Source: Impatiens glandulifera
Taxonomy: Eukaryota > Streptophyta > Magnoliopsida > Ericales > Balsaminaceae
Reading direction: 5' to 3'
Length of the DNA: 64,000 bases
Assembly: GCF_907164915.1 (NCBI RefSeq)
Contig: NW_025919457.1
Coordinates: 124,001 to 188,000, forward strand
A program made the position numbers and the translations under genes. Positions 47,760 to 59,621 of this stretch are shown piece by piece. Each line of letters opens with the position of its first letter. Position 1 is the stretch's first letter. The notes beneath the pieces are model-generated. The model searched no databases. It saw only the letters and a list, made by a program, of their open reading frames with translations, and was not told the origin of the DNA.

Positions 47760-49609
47760 TGGTGGTGGTATGGTGAAAGGTTGAAGATGAGGGTAATAAA
47801 GTAAATACATAAGTTTAAGTTTAGATATATTACGTGAAGTTTATTATTGGCTGCTTTCCTTAACATTACCTATACACGTCACTAATTGCTGGAATTGGAA
47901 AAGATTATTTATTTATTTAAGAAATTAATTAATTAATTTTTTTTTTTTAAGATTTGGGTGGGATTGGTGAGTCAGCACTCTTCGTGTATCCAATCATAAG
48001 ACAAATTGCTCTGTATACAATAATTAAAATTATTTTTTATATATGTTTTCATGTTTTTTAATTGTAAGGCCTTGTTTGAAGTGAGTTAATATTGAGTCTT
48101 AATTTATGGGTTTCTCAAAATATACATAACAAAATTTGAGTTGAAGTTATGAATGTTTGATGTTGGGTTAAACTAGTCTAATGAATAAATTCTTATAACA
48201 TATGTCAATCAAGGATTAAGATATTTTATGTGGACTTAACTTTTTATATATAAAATAGTTAGTTTTAAAAAACAAATATGAATATTAGTGTTTTTAATAA
48301 ATTTAGTTTAGAAAACGAAGAAAAAAAAGAGATTACATTACAAATACTAATGAATTAATTAAGTTGATTCATAGATAATAATTTAATTGTATTTTTGTTG
48401 TTCGTTGGGTTATCACGTAAGAGATATCTCATCTCAAAGTCCTAACTAATCATGAAGAGTAAAAGTGGGAGAAGATAAGATTTTGTTAGAAATATATTTT
48501 ATATTAATACAATTTATTATTTATTATAAAAAATTGATATAAAAGAAAAAAATATTACGAGTTTAATTCTCACTAAAAGCGTTTTGAATGAAAATGAAAT
48601 GTTATCATTATGTGCGTCATGTTAATTCTCTATAATTGAAAAAATAAGTTTTGGTATAATATTTATATGATGAGTCTCTATTCTTATAATTTTCTAATTG
48701 ACTATCTAGTTGAAAAAAATCGAAGAACTTTTAACAACGAAAATAGGCCGTTAAGGAATTCACAATGTCATTGTCACGACGATGTCGGAAATTAGATACG
48801 AAAAACTTGTGGATTCGTATAGAGATCTTACTAGTTTTCTTAAATATCTTAAGATTTTTGAATCAATTAATTATTTTATTGTATTCAATTTGTACATATT
48901 TTTTTAAATTAATTTTTTACTTAAAACGAATTAAATTAAAGAGAAAAATATAATTATGAGATTATGTTAACTTTAAACATTAAATAAAAAAAATTATACA
49001 CGTAAATAATTACACATTTACTATATAATATATATAATAATTTAAATGATTATCAATAAAATAATATAGTATATTAAGCTTATAAAATTATTTGTAATTT
49101 TAATTTTTGAAAATTTCTTAATTATGAATAAAAAAAATACTCTTAATTATTAAAAATAAAGAAACCCATTGTTTGTTTTTATTATTATAATTGATTAAAA
49201 TGAATGAGTGGATGATAAATCTTTCGAAATAAATAAAAATAGAAAGACGACGAGGACGGTGTGTGATCGATAAAATCCTAAATGAATCAAAGTAATTGTT
49301 TGTGGTAATCGGTTTGTAGAAGAATGAACGACCACTCAGATGTGTACACGTGGAGGATTAATTTTATATATTTATTGTGGAGAAAGACCTTTATTTTGAT
49401 GGTCCATCCATCCCTTATACGACTGCCGTGACATATTTTTGTACGCAATAAATATATTTCTAGAATCATGGCCAATTCTCTATCACACATTTAGGACACA
49501 AATAACGTTATCGTGACTATTTTAAAATGTCTCTTTTATCTTTATCATCGACATTTATCTAATAATTATTTATTCCATGTCATTGTTGTTATGTATTTTC
49601 TTAAAAAAA
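47760..49609. other. AT-rich intergenic DNA
   Basis: No gene or clear element recognised. The short frame at 48765-48953 has no recognisable features. Confidence 0.55.
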
Positions 49610-49990
49610 ATTAAACAAATGTCCAATTTATATGTATACATGAAAAATGGGGAGTCCTCAAACTCTGACTTTGTCACAAAAATTTTCAAATAATACAAAT
49701 GGAAGAACTTTAATAAAGATATCGGTAATTTGAGAACGTGATAGGACATGTAACACCTGAACTTGAACACAAGCCACTTTTTCGCGAATGAAATGAATAT
49801 CAATCTTAATATACTTAGTACGTAGATGTTTATTTAAGTTTCCATCAAGATACACCGCACTAACATTTTCACGATAAACAAAAAGTAGACTTCTAGATTA
49901 GATAATTAAGTTTCCATAGAAGGTTTCTCAATTAACATGATTCTGAAACCATATTGATTACCCTTTACTCAACCACTTTCATTAGAATGA
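49610..49990 (-). pseudogene. Copia RNase H C-terminal fragment (RE-type)
   Basis: Minus-strand pieces in two frames give VYLDGNLNKHLRTKYIKIDI, HFIREKVA, QVLHVLSRSQITDIFIKVLP and FENFCDKVR. These are the end of a copia Pol (family pattern: HxRTKHIEIDxHFVREKV, then DIFTKxLP). It is frameshifted and lacks LTRs and the rest of the element. Confidence 0.8.
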
Positions 49991-50646
49991 GATAAGATTG
50001 TATGACATCGAGTGAATCAAAAGAGGCTAAATTATCTCCTAGAAACACACAATAACCCGAATTAGGACCGTTTGGTATCCGGACATTCACCATAATCAAA
50101 ATTGGTATACGAACCTAGAGTGACTATAGATGATGAATAAAAGTGGAGACCATGGTCAAGATTGATCAAGAGTACCATGAATGTAACGTTATGCACATCT
50201 TTCGGGCAATACATGAATAAACACATATGTCACACAACATATGTGATATCGATTTTGTGACAACACTAATATTAAAATTATTTAAGAGATCATATATCTA
50301 AGGTTCAAGAATTTAACTATGATTTTGGTTCTTTGCACAACTACTATCATACATTCCCTTTAAGTCAATAATTTTACAATTAAATAGGAGGTTATATTAA
50401 TTCATTAATTATAATTAACAGTCCATTGAGCATACAAAATTAATTAGAGTTCAAAACACCTCAATTATATGAAGTAACATGAATCCCTTCTCCTACCTAA
50501 TTATTAGGCTAGAAACTTGAAAGTCCAACCCCACTAAAACAACAAAGGAAAAAGTTAATATTTTTTTGTAACCAATGGAGTTTAAAATACTTTAACTAGC
50601 AACGTGGCTTCATGGCCTTCTTTTATAAATATCCAATGTTACAAAT
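49991..50646. other. Spacer before duplicate A
   Basis: No feature recognised. It lies between the copia fragment and the left edge of the tandem duplication. Confidence 0.5.
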
Positions 50647-53095
50647 CTTTTTTATAATCACAATGCTTTTATTTATTTATTTCCTTCAAAAGTGTGATTG
50701 ATCTTATCCCCAATCCAAATCATCCACCAAACCACATGTTCCATGTTTTTAACACCCAAAATAACACTTTACTAAGAAATCATGTTCTTTACAAATTATT
50801 TAAAGACTTTTTCTTTACCCTTATAAAGAAACTTGTGCATGGATGTGATAACACCTAAATAAACTGATTTAAACTGATTGGATCAACAAATGAATAATAA
50901 TCAAAGCGACAAACTAAATGGATTATGTTGGTTGATTTAGTGACAGTCAAATCGTTAAAAATTATATTGTTATTTTTTCACATTGCTTAATTAATTTAGA
51001 GCAAATAATTAATATTTAGAACTCTCTCAATAATTAAGTTATTCAATTATTAAATTAAAATATATTTTAAAAATATAATAATAATAGTAAAAAAAACTTT
51101 CTTTTTTTAAAATGACTTTCTTTTATACTAAACCAATTAATATACAGCTTTTGATTATTACTCTTCTTGCTAAGCAGATTATATATATATTATTTAGTAA
51201 TACTTTTTTTTATCGATGAAACCAATTTTTTAATCAACTAATAAACTTAAATCCGGGTTGAGAACTCAAACCTAAGTCAATAGTTTGATTATGCATTTTA
51301 GTGTACAAACAAATTGAATTCAACTATTTAGACTCTTAATTTTAGTGCTACACATTTCTAGTAAAGAAAATGGAGTACTTTCTCACAATTTAATTTAAAG
51401 ACTACACCTTAATGCCATATCAATTCCTTTGTTTTGATCATTGTCCATAAAATAGCTTTGACCTTACAAATAATCAATTCATCTATTGGAAGAATGTGAA
51501 GATCAAATCTAATTAAACTATTGTCATACTTGAAATCTTAAGTTTAATTTTGACTGAAAACATATCCACATTGATGTGAAAGGGCAAAACGGTCGATAAT
51601 ATGATAATCTAGTCTAAATAAGTGCCAGTACAAACTAAATAAAACTGTGAGCGACAGAAATTGTCCACAAAATGCAATTGATAAGGTTCTCAATCATCCC
51701 ATATAAACAACTTAAACAATACGATATAATTGTCCAAACAAATGTCAAGTAATCTGAATCGACACCAAATGAGTACAAAAATATCCAAACAAACACCAAG
51801 TAATCAAAATTATACAATCCAAAATTCTTTATTAAGAAAAATCTCTTGAAACAATAGTTCATGTAATTCCAATTTTAGACTTTTTCATCATCATCATATT
51901 TTTTTTACCCAAATTTATTCCTCAAGTGGTCATCATGCATTATCCCTTTTAAATCATATAAGAGAGTCTTATTAAAAATGAGAAATTTGATGTTTTAGGT
52001 AAAAGACTTATAACTTGCCAAATTTATCTAAGACTGTATAATAATAAATAATCTAATCAATATCATTGATCCTCTAAATTTGTATCCTTAGGTTTCTGAA
52101 TTGGTTTATACTCCAAAAAATATATTCCCTAGCCATTTCTTTGCAATTTATTGCAAACCCAAATGATCTTCAACATGCGTCACAATAATTAAAACCCAAT
52201 TTAATCAAATGATCATTGCTTAAACCAGAAACCGATACAAAAACAAACAGGTCCCATATTAGAGAACTAAATCAAGACAATATAATCAGATTCTCAATAT
52301 CCAGATAAATATCACATATCTTTTGTAATCCTATTGTTTTACAAGTAATTATCTCTTCTACTTAGGTTTAATTCTCTTTATAATCCTAATGAAGATAATG
52401 TTATTTTGAAATCTTTCAGTCCTAATACAATGAAATTAATAACATAGCTCTTTTTCCAGTATGCAGATGTTAGTTTTAGTTGGATTGATCCTCTTGTCGA
52501 ATAAGCTTGACGAATTTGGACCTAAAATCTGCAGGGAATCGGACAGGTCGATAGTTCTTGCCAAGCCAAACTACAGTTGTTTTCGCTTCAAGAATAGGCT
52601 GTTGTTTAACAAGAAAAGAAACAAATTAAGCATGATTCATGTTATTGAACAAAAGATGTTAATCAACAAATTAACATGTATTGAAGAAATTAAACCTCAT
52701 AATCTGGCAACTTGAAGATGGAGTTTTCAATGTATAATCGGGCTGCTGATGAATTCCATATTCTCACCTTGATAACAAACCTGTCTCCACTCTAGATAAC
52801 ATATACATTGATTAAGGGTCATTCAGATTACTTTTCAATTTTCGAAAAATCCCCATCATATATAGTTCTTACTCTTAGTGGATTGAGGAATTTTAGTGTC
52901 ATCTCAGAGAAAGCTAGGGCCTCGCCTGAATTAGCAACATCATTTGGGTTTATTCCTATCAGATCCAGCAATTCGTGATTACCTTTAGGAAGAGGGAATA
53001 ACAAACCATTTATATTATATACATGAAAACACAGCATATTTTATTAGATTGATTGAACAATGATAGTTGTTACCATGTTGAATATAACTTGAATA
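50647..53095. repeat. Segmental duplication, copy A (contains the ALT 3' part)
   Basis: Collinear with 54505-61785 once the inserted copia element is removed. 50647-52066 matches 54505-55920 and 52067-53095 matches 60756-61785. Similarity is high throughout, with small indels. Copy A has the uninterrupted sequence TATCATTGATCC at the point where copy B carries the retrotransposon, so A preserves the empty site. Confidence 0.88.
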
Positions 53096-53469
53096 GACAG
53101 AATTGTTTACGACACCAAATTGATCGAGTTCGTAGTCTCGCACTTGCAGCTCAATTTCATGGAATCCATGCACACTGAAAACCCTTCCATTCAGGTAAAT
53201 TGCAGAAGAAAAAAACGAAAGCTAATTAATTTAGGAAGAAAATACAAGTACCTTTGACCACTCTTGAATTCGAAAGTTAGATTGTTACTACAGCAGACTG
53301 GAGGAAGAAAGGGCCGGAGAACTTTCCGGGATAGCGGCTGCATTATGTGGCGAGTAGGTAAAGACGGATTGGGATTTCCAAAAGAACGGCAGTCACCGAT
53401 CAACCACTTTCCCGTTGAAGATGAACTCGGAACTGTAGTCGGCAGAGCAAATAAAAGACTTTTTGACAT
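52476..53469 (-). CDS. ALT: Acyl-ACP/acyl-lipid thioesterase, ALT family (plastid hotdog-fold), complete
   Basis: Five minus-strand exons join in phase: 53469-53252, 53174-53074, 52982-52873, 52791-52696 and 52598-52476, encoding 215 residues. All introns are GT/AG. Residues 1 to about 72 are Ser/Pro/Arg-rich and look like a chloroplast transit peptide. The hotdog domain starts [20 protein letters not shown] and continues VVNNSVY, the catalytic-region motif of ALT1-4. Later blocks are [28 protein letters not shown], and [23 protein letters not shown] enzymes release fatty acids or beta-keto acids from acyl-ACP in plastids, giving methylketones and other specialised products in some plants. 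An in-frame stop lies five codons before the ATG, fixing the start. The gene has no disabling change, unlike its duplicate at 61.1 kb. A copia LTR sits directly upstream. Confidence 0.93.
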
Positions 53470-53484
53470 TTTTCTTCTTCTATC

Positions 53485-53850
53485 TGTTAGGATTTATATC
53501 TCCCAAATCCGACCAGCTTGAAACAATCTGTAAAAAACACAGGAAAGAAGAATACAAGAACACACAGATTTATAGTGTTTCACTCAAATTGAGCTAAATT
53601 CACTCCAACTACCACAGAATTTCACTGTAAAGAAAAATGAATACAATGTTTTTGCCTCACACTTTATCTCTCTAAAATTCCGTCTTAACAATGTAAACCC
53701 TTAATAATCACATATTTATAAGGTAAACATTCATGTAATAAACCTAAATAACTTTGATCAGGCCCAAGCCCAAAAACAAAAAAAACCCAATAAACTCTAA
53801 TTAACAATGTAGGGTTTATTATAAGTATAAACTCCATCCATAACTCAACA
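53485..53850 (-). repeat. 3' LTR of the truncated copia element, directly upstream of ALT
   Basis: The 366-bp LTR has ends TGTTGAG and CCTAACA on the minus strand. Its 3' end is 15 bp from the ALT start codon and in the same orientation. It contains a TATA-like box (see 53711-53722). LTRs of this kind carry their own promoter. Confidence 0.8.
53711..53722 (-). promoter_or_regulatory. TATA-like box in the LTR, candidate ALT promoter
   Basis: The minus strand reads TTATAAATATG, about 245 bp upstream of the ALT ATG. Transcription starting about 30 bp downstream would run through the end of the LTR into ALT. This is inferred from position and orientation. Confidence 0.45.
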
Positions 53851-53912
53851 ATCTCCCACTTGGAGACTAACTTCATCATCCCTCGATCAATAGTGACTTT
53901 CTATTCGGTGTT

Positions 53913-54504
53913 TTAACTAAGAAAACCAACTGAAGTTGCACACAATTTCAGTTTCTCATTTGTCACAGCTTTCGTCAATATATCAGCTGAATTCTCACTC
54001 CCAGGAATCTTCTTAAGAGCTAATACTCCATCTTCTAAAACTGACCGGATGAAATGATAACGAACCTGTATATGTTTTGTCCTGCCATGATAAACATGAT
54101 TTTTTGCCAAATGAATGACATTTTGACTGTCGCATTGCAACACACTTCCCTCATAGTCTTGACCCAATTCTCGCAAAAAGGGTTGTAACCACATCATCTC
54201 CTTAGTAGCCTATGTCACATCAATATACTCTGCCTCACAACTAGACAAATCAACAATGTTCTACAATTTTGAAACCCAACCGATTGCAGTATCTCCCAGA
54301 GTATAAATGTACCCTGTTGTGCTCTTCCTACTATCAACATCACCACCATTGTCAGCATCAACATATCCTTCCAAACCCATATTAGACTTTCAAAAACACA
54401 AAGCGAGACCCGTACTTCCTCTTAAGTATCATAGTATCCACTTTACTGCTTCCCAATATTGTCTACCCGGATTACTCATGAATCTGCTAACAACTTCCAC
54501 TGCA
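53913..54504 (-). pseudogene. Copia RNase H, C-terminal part
   Basis: The open frame 54197-53913 reads MMWLQPFLRELGQDYEG, CDSQNVIHLAKN, YHGRTKHIQVRYHFIRSVLE and NSADILTKAV, the end of a Tnt1-like Pol. Upstream to 54504 the homology continues (GLEGYVDAD, DSRKSTTGYIY, SSCEAEYI) with stops. Confidence 0.85.
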
Positions 54505-55922
54505 TTTTTATAATCACAATGTTTTTATTTATTTATTTTCTTCAAAAGTGTGATTGATCTTATCCCCAATCCAAATCATCCACCAAAACACATGTTCCAT
54601 GTTTTTAACCCCCAAAATAACACTTTACTAAGAAATCATGTTCTTTACAAATTATTTAAAGACTTTTCTTTACATTTATAAAGAAACTTGTGCAAGGATG
54701 TGCCAACACCTAAATAAACTGATTGGATCGTCAAATTGAAAAATAATCAAAGCGACAAACTAAACAGGTTATGTTGGTTGATTTAGTCGTTAAACATCAT
54801 TTTGTTAGTTTTTTACATTGCTTAACTAATTCAGAACCAATAATTAATATTTAGAACTCGATTTCTTAATAATTAAGTTATTCAATTATTAAATTAAAAT
54901 ATATTTTAAAAATATAAATAATAATAGTAAAAAAAACTTTCTTTTTTTAAAATGACTTTCTTTTATACTAAACCAATCTATATACAGTTTTTGATTATTA
55001 CTTTTCTTTCTAGAGTAGATTATATATATATATATATATATATATTATTTAGTAATATTTTTTTATGGATGAAACCATTTTTTTAATCGACTAATAAACT
55101 GAAGCAGTCGGGTTGAGAACTCAAACCTAAGTCAATAGTTTGATTATACATTTTAGTGTACAAACAAATTGAATTCAACTATTTAGACTTATTTTTAGTG
55201 CTACACCTTTCTATAAATGAAAATGGAGTACTTTCTCACAATCTAATTTAAAGACTACACCTTAATGCCATATCAATTCCTTTGTTTTGATAAATGTCCA
55301 TAAAATAGCTTTGACCTTACAAATAATCAATTCATCTATTGGAAGAATGTGAAGATCAAATCTAATTAAACTATTGTCATACTTGAAATCGTAAGTTTAA
55401 TTTTGACTGAAAACATCCACATTGATGTGAAAGGGTAAAACGGTCGATAATTCGATAATCTAGTTAAATAAGTGTAGGTACAAAACTAAATAAAACTGTG
55501 AGTGACATAAATTGTCCACAAAATGCATTTGATAAGGTTCTCAACCATCCCATATAAACAATCTAAACAATACGATATAATTATCCAAACAAATGTCAAG
55601 TAATCTAAATCCACACCAAATGAGTACCAAAATATCCAAACAAACACCAAGTAATCAAAATTATACCATCCAAAATTCTTTATTACGAAAATTCTCTTGA
55701 AACAATAGTTCATGTAATTCCGATTTAAGACTTTTTCATCATCATCAGATTTTTTTTTACCCAGATTTATTCCTTAGAGGTCATCATTATCCCTTTTAAA
55801 TCATACAAGAGAGTTCTTATTAAAAATGAGAAATTTGATGTTTTAGGTAAAAGAGTTATAACTTGCCAAATTTATCTAAGACTGTATGATAATAAATAAT
55901 CTAAACAATATCATTGATTGAT

Positions 55923-56120
55923 TGTTGAAAGAAGAATACAGAAAGATCATTGTATTATTGTGTAAAAGATTATGTTATTGTATTTACACATAAGATATTA
56001 TTAATAAGCAATTAAGATTTAGCTGTTAAGACATAAACATTTGAGCTTCCTAACTGTTGAGCTTATCTATGAGTTACAACGACTAATAAATATAAATTAA
56101 TATATTACATATTTTTAACA
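55923..56120 (-). repeat. 3' LTR of the 4.8-kb copia element (198 bp)
   Basis: Delimited by TGTTGAAAG (plus 55923) and TTTTTAACA (56120). It holds 108 bp (about 55987-56094) that are absent from the partner LTR. Elsewhere the two differ at about five positions. Confidence 0.9.
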
Positions 56121-56797
56121 CTCCCCCTCAAGTTAGGAGTAAAGAGATTGATTACTCCTAACTTGTCGATGATGCTATCAAAGTTCCTTTTATCTAGAGC
56201 CTTCGTGAAAATATCAGCAAGTTGATCTTTACTAAGTACAAATGGAGTTTCAATCTCACCAGATTGAACCTTCTCACGAACAAAGTGACAATCAACTTTA
56301 ATGTGCTTTGTGCGTTCATGGAATACTGGATTTGATGCAATATATCTAGCAGCATTGTTGTCGCAATACATTTTTATGGTTTTGAGCTCAACTCCCAAGT
56401 CTTTAAAAATATATTTAATCCAAATGAGTTCTTCGGTAGTGGCTGCCATAACACGATATTCAGCTTCGGCGCTTGAACGGGTGACAGTATTTTGCTTCTT
56501 ACTTCTCCACGTCACCAGATTTCCTCCAACGAATGTACAAAAGTCGGTAGTCGACTTTCTGTCAAAGCTGCCTGCCTAATCAGCATCGGTATAGCCAATG
56601 ACGTCCATGCGGTTGTTTCTTTTCATCCATATGCCTACTCCAGGAGTAGTTTTAAGATAATGTAGAATCCTGTAAACAGCAGAAATGTGTGAAGTTCTTG
56701 GAGCATGCATGAATTGACTTACATTACTAACTGCAAAGTTTATTTCAGGACGAGTAATTGTTAGGTAGATAAGTTTACCTACAAGTCTTTGATACAT
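56105..56797 (-). pseudogene. Copia RNase H domain
   Basis: Two frames cover MYQRLVGKLIYLTITRPEIN, then VIGYTDAD, and MTWRSKKQNTVTRSSAEAEY, DNNAARYIASNPVFHERTKH and VDCHFVREKVQSGEIET, with DQLADIFTKAL near the end. The catalytic Asp of YTDAD and the SSAEAEY block are present. The two frames are broken by a stop near 56575. Confidence 0.88.
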
Positions 56798-57538
56798 ACC
56801 AATGTCATGAAGAGGTGTACCTTCTTCAGTGTTTAATTTAATAGTTGTTTCAATGGGAGTCTTTACGGGTTTTGCAGCAGCTTACCAATTTCTTTTAATA
56901 AGTCCAAGACATATTTTCTTTAAGAAATAAATAAACCTTTCTTAGAATGAGCAATTTCTATCCCAAGGAAATATTTGAGAGTGCCAAGGTCTTTAATGTC
57001 AAATTGCTCCTGCAGATACTTTTTAACCTTAAGGATATCACTTGAGCTATTACCTGTTACTATAATATCATCCACATACACAAGTACAATAGTAGTAGTA
57101 TTGCCAATAGTTTTAATAAAAAGAGAAGAATCGACAGAACTTTTTCGAAAGTTGTGATGAACAAGGGCGCTACTAAGTTTAGCACACCATGCCCTTGGAG
57201 ATTGTTTGAGTCCGTAAATAGCTTTATTCAACCTACAAACAGATTTTGAGTTAAGATTTTCCTCATAGCCTTGTGGGATAGACATATATACTTCTTCTTG
57301 CAGATCGCCTTGAAGAAATGCATTTTTTTACATCCATTTGATGTAAATCCCAATTTTGATTCGCAACAATAGATAATAATATCCTTACAATGCTCATTTT
57401 TGCTACGGGTGCAAAGGTTTCTTCATAGTCTAATCCATAAGTTTGGGTGTATCCTTTGGCAACAAGTCGGGCTTTGTATCTTTCAATTTTTCCTAAACTA
57501 TCATACTTAATTTTGTATATCCATTTACAACCAACCAC
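56798..57538 (-). pseudogene. Copia reverse transcriptase
   Basis: It contains [40 protein letters not shown] and the catalytic box VLVYVDDIIVTGNSS with intact YVDD. Two overlapping frames (57538-57263 and 57285-56920) show a frameshift near 57275, in the QMDVK..F..G segment. Confidence 0.9.
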
Positions 57539-58713
57539 TTTCTTACCTTTAGGAAGAGGGACAAGTGTCTATGTATTATTTTTTCTAGAGCCTCTAATTC
57601 GTTATTCATGGCAACACACCAATTAGGGTTGGACTTGGCTTCTTGAAATGTATTCGGCTCTATTTGATTAAGAGATGTGATAAAATCATTATATTCATTA
57701 GAGACATTTTCATAAGATAAGTATTTTTCAATAGGATACTTTACCGAATAAAGATGATAATCTTTAAGCTTTTTTGATGGTTGAACAACCCTTGTGGACC
57801 TTCGAACATTATCATCCCTTGTAGTTGTTTCTGAAATATCTTCGGAGATAGATCCATTGTTATATTCTCCCCCTGAAAGTGTACATAATGTCTCAAGAAT
57901 AGTGTCTGAATTTTCATTTTGAGTTTCATTGTCATTATTTAAGACTGAATCATTGTAACTTTCTTCTTGTGGGATATCACATGGTGCCCCTTTTTCTGCT
58001 TCTTTATCTGGAACAGTATTTGAATTGCTATCAAAAGGAATATTCCTGCAAGAACAATTCATATCCAAGGGCAATACATGATCTTGCCAATCAAACTCAT
58101 TGAGATTATCACTATTATCCTCCTTATTTTTGTAGTAAAATTCATCTTCATTAAAGATGACATTACGGGAAATATAGAGTTTTTTAGAAATAGAATCATA
58201 ACATTTATATCCCTTTTGGGAAGTAGAATAACCAAGAAAAATAACTTTATCTGATTGAGGACTTAATTTATCAGTATGGTTTATATGCACATAACATACA
58301 CAACCAAAAACACAAATATGATTAAGGTTACTTTTCTTGTTTTTTAATTTTTCCAAATGACTCGAATTATTAAGAACGCTGCTAGAAATATGATTAATGA
58401 GATGAGTAGCAGTAAGTAAAGCATCAGACCAAAATCTTTTTGGGACGTTGGATTGAAATAATAGAGAGCGAGTAACCTCAAGAAGATGATGATTTTTTCT
58501 TTCCGCCGTACCATTCTGGGCCGGAGTATGGACACAAAAGGTTTGATGCATTATACCTTTTGTTTTGAGAAAAGAGGAAATTTTTTTATTGACATATTTA
58601 GTCCTGTTGTCAGTTCTAAATAATTTTATTGAAGCTTGAAATTGGTTTTCAATAAAGGAAACGAACTCTAGAAATTTTGAAAATACTTCTGATTTATCAT
58701 GGATTAAAAAAAT
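57493..58713 (-). pseudogene. Copia integrase C-terminal half and linker
   Basis: The frame 58551-57493 has HTPAQNGTAERKNHHLLEVT (catalytic Glu), RFWSDALLTATHLINHI and VFGCVCYVHINHTDKLSP with KVIFLGYSTSQKGYKCYD. An acidic variable linker follows. Upstream at about 58594-58611 the second catalytic Asp lies in DNRTKY, where the family has DNGTEY. Confidence 0.88.
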
Positions 58714-59345
58714 CTAGGTGGTTCTTGAAAAATTATCGATGAATGAAACATAATATTTAAAATTAGTATATGAAGTAGTAGGTGCTGGACCCCAAACATC
58801 AGAATGAATTAATTCAAAAGGAGCTTTAGATAAACTATTTGAATTATGAAACGGAAGTCTGACTTGTTTAGAAAAATGACATACATCACAATCTAAAAAC
58901 TCAAACTTCGATTGAAATAATTTTTTAAGCACATGCTTTGATGGATGTCCTAAACGACGATGCCATAGAAAATGAGAATTATTCTTGGAATGTAAAGCAT
59001 AACTAGAAAGTTTAATAATATAAAGGTTATTTACAAGTCTTCCTTTACCAATCGTGATCCCGGTCGACCTGTCCTGAAACACAACATCAACGTCAGGAAA
59101 AATAACTAAGCAATTAAGGTCCTTTGTGATTTTATTAACCGAGATTAAATTTGGTGATAAGTCAGGAACATACAAGACATTATCAATTTGTTTTGAGAAA
59201 AGTTTAATTGATCCAATTCCATGAATGGGAATACTAGAATCATTAGCTACTTTAACATTTTGATTAAGTTTTTCTAAATTTAAATTTTCAAAATATTCTT
59301 TATTTTTAGTCATGTGATCTGTGGCGCCAGAATCAATAATTCAAT
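58714..59345 (-). pseudogene. Copia protease and integrase N-terminal region
   Basis: The protease active site reads IIDSGATDHMT (DSG triplet) immediately after a TGA at 59341-59343, where the family has Trp. NVLYVPDLSPNLISV follows, then the GAG-pre-integrase zinc region LWHRRLGHPS with CDVCHFSKQ, and the integrase start HSDVWGPAP with FIDNFSRTT. It is ended by TAG at 58714-58716, again at an expected Trp. Confidence 0.9.
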
Positions 59346-59621
59346 AGTTTGAAGAGGAATTGAAATTAGAAGAATGAGTCGATATACCTAGGTCCACTTG
59401 ATTAGTGGACTTCTCTTATTGAGTTTTCATGACATTAGAGAATTGGAGAAAGAGTTTGAAGTTGTCTGGATCCACACCACACACTTCATTATGATTGAGT
59501 TTTGAAGTATTCCCTTCAGCTTGGGCATGCATGTTTGAAGGGAGATCCCAATCTGAAGAACTATCCACCTTAAAGACGTTAGAAGCCCTAACTTCATTTG
59601 ACCCAATTGGACTCCAGTCTC

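Larger units (their letters stand above)
53485..54504 (-). mobile_element. Truncated copia element: RNase H end plus 3' LTR
   Basis: Only the 3' end of a Tnt1-like element remains. It holds the RNase H region (54504-53913 on the minus strand), a polypurine tract (AAGTGGGAGAT, plus 53850-53862) and the 3' LTR (53850-53485). The rest is missing because the right boundary coincides with the left edge of duplicate B near 54505. The element therefore predates, or mediated, the duplication breakpoint. Confidence 0.85.

Noticed and set aside
51635..55713. A 75-codon frame preserved in both duplicates (51635-51862 and 55486-55713, minus strand)
   Set aside because: The two copies differ at about 13 bases and about 11 of these change the residue, so there is no sign of purifying selection. 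It is best explained as shared neutral sequence.
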